A stretch of DNA of 26,900 bases from an uncultured Clostridia bacterium. Its GTDB lineage: Bacteria > Bacillota > Clostridia > Oscillospirales > CAG-382. The notes beneath the pieces are model-generated. The model did not search any database. It saw nothing but the letters and a program-made list of their open reading frames with translations, and was not told the DNA's origin. A program made the position numbers and the translations under genes. The stretch spans positions 1 to 26,900 of the forward strand of contig CANQVQ010000006.1 of NCBI GenBank assembly GCA_947627335.1. Reading direction: 5' to 3'. This document shows, one piece after another, positions 22,563 to 26,900 of the stretch (the stretch's first letter is position 1; the number at the start of each line of letters is the position of its first letter).

Positions 22563-24170
22563 ATGGAAAACAAGGAGACCGACCCCGGCAGATCCCGTCA
22601 CCGCAAGAACCTTCCCGTGCAGACCGTCTATTCGACCGCCCTGCACGGCATCGACGGGCAGATCGTCACGGTCGAATCCTCCTGTGCGCCCTCCCCGGAG
22701 CATCGGCTGGAGATCATCGGGCTGCCGGACACGGCGGTCAAGGAATCCGCCGCCCGGGTGCGCTCCGCTGCGCGGAACCTCGACGTCAGCCTGCTTCCCG
22801 GCAAGCTGACCGTCAACCTCGCTCCCGCGGACATCCGCAAGGAGGGCACGGTCTACGACCTGCCGATCCTGCTTTCCCTCATTGATGGAAAGGAGTATGC
22901 GGGCAAGGACCTTTCGGACGCCGTGTTCGTCGGCGAACTCTCCCTTTCCGGGGATCTGCGTCCGATCTCCGGCGCCCTGCCGATGGCGATCGCCGCCGCG
23001 AAGAGCGGGTTCCGCCGGTTCTTCTGCCCGGTGCAGAATGCGGCCGAAGCGTCGGCTGCGCCCGGCATCACGGTCTATCCGCTGCAGTCGGTGTCGGAGC
23101 TGTTTTCCTATATCAACGACGAAAAGAGCATCCTCCCGCTGGCATTTCCCGGTTCGGAATTCCTGCACCGTGCGTATGAAAACGCGCCGGATTTTTCGGA
23201 GATCAAGGGGCAGGAAACCGCGAAAAAGGCGCTCGAAGTCGCCGCCGCGGGGATGCACAACACGCTTCTGATCGGTCCGCCGGGTTCGGGCAAGAGTATG
23301 CTCGCGTCCCGCCTGCCGTACATCCTTCCCCCGCTGACCTTCGAGGAATCGCTGGAGACCTCGCAGATCTATTCGGTCGCGGGGCTGACCGATCAGCTTT
23401 CTCCCCTGCTCTCCCGCCGACCGTTCCGTGCGCCGCACCATACCATCTCCTCCGCCGCCCTTGTCGGCGGCGGGACGCACGTTCAGCCGGGCGAGATCTC
23501 CTTCGCGCACAACGGCGTCCTGTTCCTCGACGAATTTCCGGAGTTCGAGCAAAAGGCGCTGGAAACCATGCGCCAACCGCTCGAGGACCGTTCGGTCACG
23601 ATCTCCCGCGTTTCCGGGACCGCAACGTTCCCCTGCTCGTTCATGCTTATCTGCGCCATGAACCCCTGCCCGTGCGGGTATTACGGGCACCCGTCCCGCC
23701 CCTGCACCTGCTCGCCGAAGGCGCGGCAGGCCTACCTCGCAAAAATTTCCGGACCGATGCTCGACCGGATCGACATCCAGGTCGAAGTCGGCGCGTTGGA
23801 CTTTTCCGATCTCGACACCGCCGTCGCCGCCGAATCCAGCGAGCAGATCCGTGCCCGCGTCAAGAAGGCGCGCAACTTCGCGCTTGCGCGGTTTGACGGT
23901 CAACTCCTGCGCAACGGTTCCCCGCTGACCGCCAACGCCTTCATGGAGCCGCAGCAGGTCGAAACCTTCTGCGTGCTGGACGCGGACGCACGGGAATTGC
24001 TGCGGCAGGCGTTCGACCGGCTCGGGCTTTCGGCGCGTGGCTACACCCGCCTGCTGAAGGTGGCGCGGACCGTCGCGGACTTCGAGGAATCGGAGGTCAT
24101 CAACCGCCTGCACGTCGCGACCGCCATCCGGCTGCGCAGCCTCGACCACAAGTACTTCGGCACCGCCTGA
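22563..24170 (+). CDS. comM: ComM/YifB-type AAA+ ATPase (Mg-chelatase-like)
   Basis: 535 aa. The family (ComM/YifB) contains a hexameric AAA+ helicase that promotes branch migration of recombining DNA during transformation in Gram-negative bacteria; in Clostridia the role is less clear. Visible parts: an N-terminal Lon-protease-S5-like/ChlI domain (about 24-175; ALHGIDG, GLPDTAVKES, TVNLAPADIRKEG), Walker A GPPGSGKS (about 238), Walker B GVLFLDEFPEF, the MNPCPCGYYGH and PCTCSP cysteine segment typical of the family, the sensor region GPMLDRIDIQVE, and a C-terminal helical lid (LSARGYTRLLKVARTVADFE). It is about 20 residues longer at the N-terminus than most relatives, but the ATG has a strong ribosome binding site and promoter. 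It stands alone, divergent from nifJ. Confidence 0.93.
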   Translation: MENKETDPGRSRHRKNLPVQTVYSTALHGIDGQIVTVESSCAPSPEHRLEIIGLPDTAVKESAARVRSAARNLDVSLLPGKLTVNLAPADIRKEGTVYDLPILLSLIDGKEYAGKDLSDAVFVGELSLSGDLRPISGALPMAIAAAKSGFRRFFCPVQNAAEASAAPGITVYPLQSVSELFSYINDEKSILPLAFPGSEFLHRAYENAPDFSEIKGQETAKKALEVAAAGMHNTLLIGPPGSGKSMLASRLPYILPPLTFEESLETSQIYSVAGLTDQLSPLLSRRPFRAPHHTISSAALVGGGTHVQPGEISFAHNGVLFLDEFPEFEQKALETMRQPLEDRSVTISRVSGTATFPCSFMLICAMNPCPCGYYGHPSRPCTCSPKARQAYLAKISGPMLDRIDIQVEVGALDFSDLDTAVAAESSEQIRARVKKARNFALARFDGQLLRNGSPLTANAFMEPQQVETFCVLDADARELLRQAFDRLGLSARGYTRLLKVARTVADFEESEVINRLHVATAIRLRSLDHKYFGTA

Positions 24171-24197
24171 CGTCTTCGCGCAGAAAGCGCATAAAGA

Positions 24198-24341
24198 TAT
24201 TCCACACCGGAGTTTACATAACCGTCGCCCGAAAATGTGGATAACTCTGTGGAAAAGTGGATAACTTTCCCCGAAAACCCAGGAAATACAAGCATTCGAC
24301 AGGAAAGTTTTCCACATCGTGTCCGAAAACTATGTGGAAAA
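24198..24341. promoter_or_regulatory. Cluster of DnaA-box-like 9-mers
   Basis: The gap between comM and the next gene holds five close matches to the DnaA box TTATCCACA: TGTGGATAA (24236-24244, perfect on the minus strand), TGTGGAAAA (24248-24256), AGTGGATAA (24256-24264, one mismatch), TTTTCCACA (24308-24316, plus strand) and TGTGGAAAA (24333-24341). A weaker site, TATTCCACA, is at 24198-24206. The TTTTCCACA forms fit the relaxed consensus TTWTNCACA. AT-rich DNA lies just downstream (about 24348-24375). None of the usual oriC neighbours (dnaA, dnaN, rpmH, gyrB) is in the window, so a DnaA-titrating or regulatory cluster is more likely than the origin itself. Confidence 0.65.
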
Positions 24342-24420
24342 GTCCGTTCCATAATCTTTACGGTTTTGAAATTATGTCACCTGCCCCGGATCCCGGCGGG
24401 GCGGAAAGCGAGGGGTGTCC

Positions 24421-25098
24421 ATGCAGGACGAGGAATATTCCGGCGGCTACGCCGCTCCGTCGAAGGGCTATCGGATCGTGAAGGGGATCTTCAAGGGCGT
24501 GCTGTACGGCGCGTCCGCTCTGGTCTGGATCCTGGTCTTTTACGTTCTGATCTCCACGCGGGAGTCCAAACTGATGGACCGAATGCGCTTCACGTCCGAA
24601 ACGCAGTCCCTCGCGGAGGACGAGGACTTTCGGCTCTATAAGCTCAACGGTGCGTACATGAGTTATAAAGCCCGCATCGAACTCGGCGACGTCTTTTACG
24701 CCAAGGAGACCGAAGAACTCGAACTGAGCGTCAAATACAACAAGCAGTTGACCGACGGCGGGGAAGGCGGCGTCCTGTACGTCCTGACCGACCAGGACGG
24801 GAACGAATACCCGATCGTCTCGCTGGAGACCGACGAGATCGGGCGCTACGGCTATGCGCGCATCTGCTTCGACGGGGTGGTCCTGCCGATCAAGGACACG
24901 GGGAGCGGACCCGTCGAAACGGAAGGCGACCCCGTCCGGCTGACGATCTCGCTCTACCGCGAAAGCGACGGGCAGCCGCTCGACACCCGCATCAGCGACG
25001 ACCGCACGCAGGAGCTCAACGACGCCTCGTTCTGCATCTACGACAGCGGCGACACAGAGAAAAGTTCCTTCATCAGCCGTGTCAAGTACGACGATTGA
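24421..25098 (+). CDS. Single-pass membrane protein of unknown function
   Basis: 225 aa; not recognised. A short cytoplasmic N-terminus with a basic stretch (about 15-25) precedes one hydrophobic helix (about 27-46, GVLYGASALVWILVFYVLIS); the remaining ~180 residues are acidic, probably extracellular and rich in predicted strands (YKARIELGDVFYAKETEELELSV split by turns), like a small beta-sandwich. The ATG at 24421 has GAGGGG 5 bases upstream; a GTG at 24415 would add two residues. The gene lies just after the DnaA-box cluster and 38 bases before the STM3941-like gene, so the two may form one transcript with the kinase gene. No function is proposed. Confidence 0.75.
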   Translation: MQDEEYSGGYAAPSKGYRIVKGIFKGVLYGASALVWILVFYVLISTRESKLMDRMRFTSETQSLAEDEDFRLYKLNGAYMSYKARIELGDVFYAKETEELELSVKYNKQLTDGGEGGVLYVLTDQDGNEYPIVSLETDEIGRYGYARICFDGVVLPIKDTGSGPVETEGDPVRLTISLYRESDGQPLDTRISDDRTQELNDASFCIYDSGDTEKSSFISRVKYDD

Positions 25099-25136
25099 CC
25101 GACGTCCGATCATTATGAAAAAAGGAGAAATTGCCC

Positions 25137-26201
25137 ATGAAAACCGATAACATCCGCATCAAACGGAAAAATTCCGACTTTCTGCTGTATGGGTTTCTAT
25201 ACCTGCTGCTGATGATCGTCGGGATCTTTCTGACAGGGCTGCCGTTCCTGTCCTTCGCGCCGAACGGAAGCGGTGCGCGGATCTTCCTGACCGTGCTCGG
25301 CGTGCTGTGCATCGGCGCGGGCGGCACGCTGTACGGAATGCTGCTCTACCGTGGACTTTGCCCGCTGGACGCGCTCGTCATCACGAACAAGGGGCTGACC
25401 GATCACCTCGTCGGCGGTCGCGAAGGCGTGTATATCGAATGGACCAACGTTTCCTCCATGAAGATCTACGGGCTGAGCAAATCGCCGATGCTGGGGCTTT
25501 CTCTGGAAAACAACGAAAGCTACCTTTCCCACCTCAGCGGGCGGGACGAACGCCTCGCACGGTCGAACCTCGACGTCGGTATGCCGATCGTTTCCATCGC
25601 GCAGCGGGACGTTTTCCTGCCGATCGGGGAACTCAAAAACCTGTTTTCCCGCATGATCAAGGGTGCGATCTCCTGGGAAAACTACAGCACGCAGGGCAAA
25701 AAGCCTTCCAAACCGACCGAACCGCAGACCGCTCCGTCGGAGACCCCGAAACAGGTCCGCACAAAGCCGGTCGATCCGCAGCCGGATTTTTCGCAGCCGG
25801 ATTTTTCGCAACCGACGTTTGCACAGCCGGATTTTTCGCAACCGGACTTCTTAAAGCAGGAATTCCCGGAGCCGGACTTCTTAAAGCAGGAGTCCCCACA
25901 GCAGGAATTTGCAAAGCAGGCGTTTACGCTGTCGGATCTTTCGCAGCCGACGTTTGCACAGCCGGACTTTTCGCAGCCGGAACCGCAGCAGTCGTCCGCC
26001 GACGAATTCCGCCCGATCCGCACGCAGGACGCCCCGACGCGCTCCTTCTCCCCGGTGGAGCCGCCGAAGGACGAATTCCTGTTTGAAACGCTTTCGGACG
26101 ACGAGATCACCCTCCCGTCCGAGCCTCCCGTGCAGCCCGCAAAACCCAAAAACAACGATTCGCAAGAGGAGATCGTCCTTCTGGACATCGATAACGACTG
26201 A
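25137..26201 (+). CDS. STM3941-like two-TM protein with a pentapeptide-repeat tail
   Basis: 354 aa. Two hydrophobic helices (about 15-36 and 50-71) precede a PH-like domain of about 95 residues (75-170) resembling the STM3941 family: ITNKGLTDH, VYIEWTNVSSMKIYGL, LGLSLENNESYLSHLS, MPIVSIAQRDVFLPIGEL. Members are poorly characterised; a PH-like domain suggests binding of a lipid or protein at the membrane. The C-terminal half is a low-complexity cytoplasmic tail holding 13 in-phase five-residue units (215-279; consensus QPDFS/AQPTF/KQEFP) and an acidic end. The ATG at 25137 has AAAGGAGA about 9 bases upstream. The stop is one base before the kinase ATG, so the genes are probably coupled. Confidence 0.65.
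   Translation: MKTDNIRIKRKNSDFLLYGFLYLLLMIVGIFLTGLPFLSFAPNGSGARIFLTVLGVLCIGAGGTLYGMLLYRGLCPLDALVITNKGLTDHLVGGREGVYIEWTNVSSMKIYGLSKSPMLGLSLENNESYLSHLSGRDERLARSNLDVGMPIVSIAQRDVFLPIGELKNLFSRMIKGAISWENYSTQGKKPSKPTEPQTAPSETPKQVRTKPVDPQPDFSQPDFSQPTFAQPDFSQPDFLKQEFPEPDFLKQESPQQEFAKQAFTLSDLSQPTFAQPDFSQPEPQQSSADEFRPIRTQDAPTRSFSPVEPPKDEFLFETLSDDEITLPSEPPVQPAKPKNNDSQEEIVLLDIDND
25779..25973 (+). repeat. 13 x 15-bp coding tandem repeat
   Basis: Thirteen consecutive 15-bp units, nearest to CAGCCGGATTTTTCG, encode Q-P-D-F-S and variants (QPTFA, KQEFP, EPDFL). Unit length is constant and in frame, with variation mainly by substitution, so copy number could change without a frameshift. A block (QPTFA-QPDFS) recurs near both ends, consistent with internal duplication. 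Confidence 0.85.
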
Positions 26202-26202
26202 T

Positions 26203-26900
26203 ATGAAACGCATTCTGACCGTTCAAGACATTTCCTGCGTCGGGAAATGCTCCGGCACCGTGGCGGTGCCGGTGATCTCCGCGTTCGGCGCGGAGACCTG
26301 CCTTCTTCCGACCGCCGTGCTTTCCACGCACACCGCTTTTTCCGGCTTTACATTCTGCGACCTGACCGACGAGATCCCGAAGATCGAAGCGCATTGGAAG
26401 CAGGAAAAACTGACCTTCGACGCGTTCTACAGCGGCTACCTCGGCTCGATCCGCCAGGTGCAGATGGTACGGGAGCTGTTCACCTCCATGAAGCGGGGCG
26501 GGCAGGACCTGATCTTCGTCGATCCGGTCATGGCGGACAACGGCAAGCTGTACGCCGGGTTCACGCCGGAATTTGCCGCCCAGATGCGGACGCTCTGCGG
26601 GGATTCCGACCTGATGCTCCCGAACCTGACCGAAGCGTACTTCCTGCTCGGCAAAGGCGACCGGTACCGCCCGGACCTCAACCGTTCCGAACTGGAGGAC
26701 CTGCTCAAGGAGCTGGCGGAGACCGGCGCAAAGCAGGTCATGCTGACCGGTGCGGAACTGAAGGAGGGGCGCATCGGCGCTCTGCTGTACGACGCCGCGA
26801 GCGGCAGTTTCGACCTCGCGGAGACGGAGAAGATCCCCGCCCGGTTCCACGGGACGGGCGACCTGTTCGCGTCGGCGGTGCTCGGCGCGATGCTCTTCGG
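26203..26900 (+). CDS. Pyridoxamine/pyridoxal kinase (3' truncated by the window)
   Basis: 232 complete codons are visible and the frame is still open at the window end. The start is MKRILTVQDISCVGKCSGT, as in PdxY/PdxK-type and clostridial pyridoxamine kinases of the ribokinase superfamily, which phosphorylate vitamin B6 vitamers with ATP in the cytoplasm. Further motifs are TAVLSTHTAF (37-46), FVDPVMADNG (105-114), PNLTEA (140-145) and the anion-hole/catalytic HGTGD (216-220, catalytic D220). A ThiD-type hydroxymethylpyrimidine kinase is the main alternative, but the N-terminal SxxGxxSGT spacing and the ending favour the PdxY group. The ATG follows the upstream stop by one base. Confidence 0.85.
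   Translation, partial: MKRILTVQDISCVGKCSGTVAVPVISAFGAETCLLPTAVLSTHTAFSGFTFCDLTDEIPKIEAHWKQEKLTFDAFYSGYLGSIRQVQMVRELFTSMKRGGQDLIFVDPVMADNGKLYAGFTPEFAAQMRTLCGDSDLMLPNLTEAYFLLGKGDRYRPDLNRSELEDLLKELAETGAKQVMLTGAELKEGRIGALLYDAASGSFDLAETEKIPARFHGTGDLFASAVLGAMLF

Noticed and set aside
22518..24317. Long minus-strand open frame opposite the ComM-like gene
   Set aside because: Antisense shadow; the plus strand carries Walker A and B motifs and a promoter.
24198..24375. Chromosomal origin (oriC)
   Set aside because: The DnaA boxes are real, but dnaA, dnaN, rpmH and gyrB are not nearby; kept as a DnaA-box cluster only.
25779..25973. CRISPR-like array
   Set aside because: The repeats are 15 bp, contiguous without spacers and in frame within a coding sequence.

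Overview
The window looks like a chromosomal segment from a high-GC, anaerobic Gram-positive bacterium, most likely a gut-type member of the Clostridia (Oscillospiraceae/Ruminococcaceae-like). The reasons are a full-length pyruvate:ferredoxin oxidoreductase, strong AGGAGG-type ribosome binding sites, TTGACA/TATGAT-type promoters, intrinsic terminators with U-tracts, and protein families (DUF5696-like, NHL/Yip1, long ECF sigma factors, STM3941-like) that I associate with Firmicutes. The lineage is inferred from gene content; no rRNA or other marker is present.

Layout. (1) 1-2562, plus strand: the end of a membrane-anchored surface protein, a metallophosphoesterase and tyrS, closed by a clear terminator. 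(2) 2653-4224, plus strand: an ECF-type sigma factor with an unusually long C-terminal extension, ending at a bidirectional terminator shared with the next block. (3) 17138-4317, minus strand: one tight operon of seven genes, transcribed from a near-consensus promoter at 17110-17138. Its order is a giant secreted solute-binding protein (1184 aa), a sugar-type permease pair, an NHL-propeller/TPR/Yip1 membrane protein, a secreted DUF5696-like putative glycosidase, and a second permease pair. It has no ATPase gene. (4) 17163-17552: a gene-free, AT-rich intergenic stretch with a terminator. (5) 17553-22329, minus strand: a membrane-anchored VanY-like protein that has lost its zinc and catalytic residues, downstream of nifJ (pyruvate:ferredoxin oxidoreductase). 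(6) 22330-22562: a divergent promoter region for nifJ (minus) and a ComM/YifB-type AAA+ ATPase (plus). (7) 24198-24341: a cluster of DnaA-box-like 9-mers in the comM downstream intergenic region. (8) 24421-26900, plus strand: an unknown single-pass membrane protein, an STM3941-like two-TM protein with a pentapeptide-repeat tail, and the 5' part of a pyridoxamine/pyridoxal kinase gene.

How the genes work together. The seven-gene minus-strand operon is the centrepiece. Two complete permease pairs with one very large binding protein, a putative extracellular glycosidase and a propeller/Yip1 membrane protein suggest one multi-part system for capturing, trimming and importing a carbohydrate, powered by a shared MsmX-type ATPase encoded elsewhere. 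Its substrate cannot be read from the sequence. The best candidates for undescribed biology are this operon, the pseudo-VanY protein, the extended sigma factor and the DnaA-box cluster.
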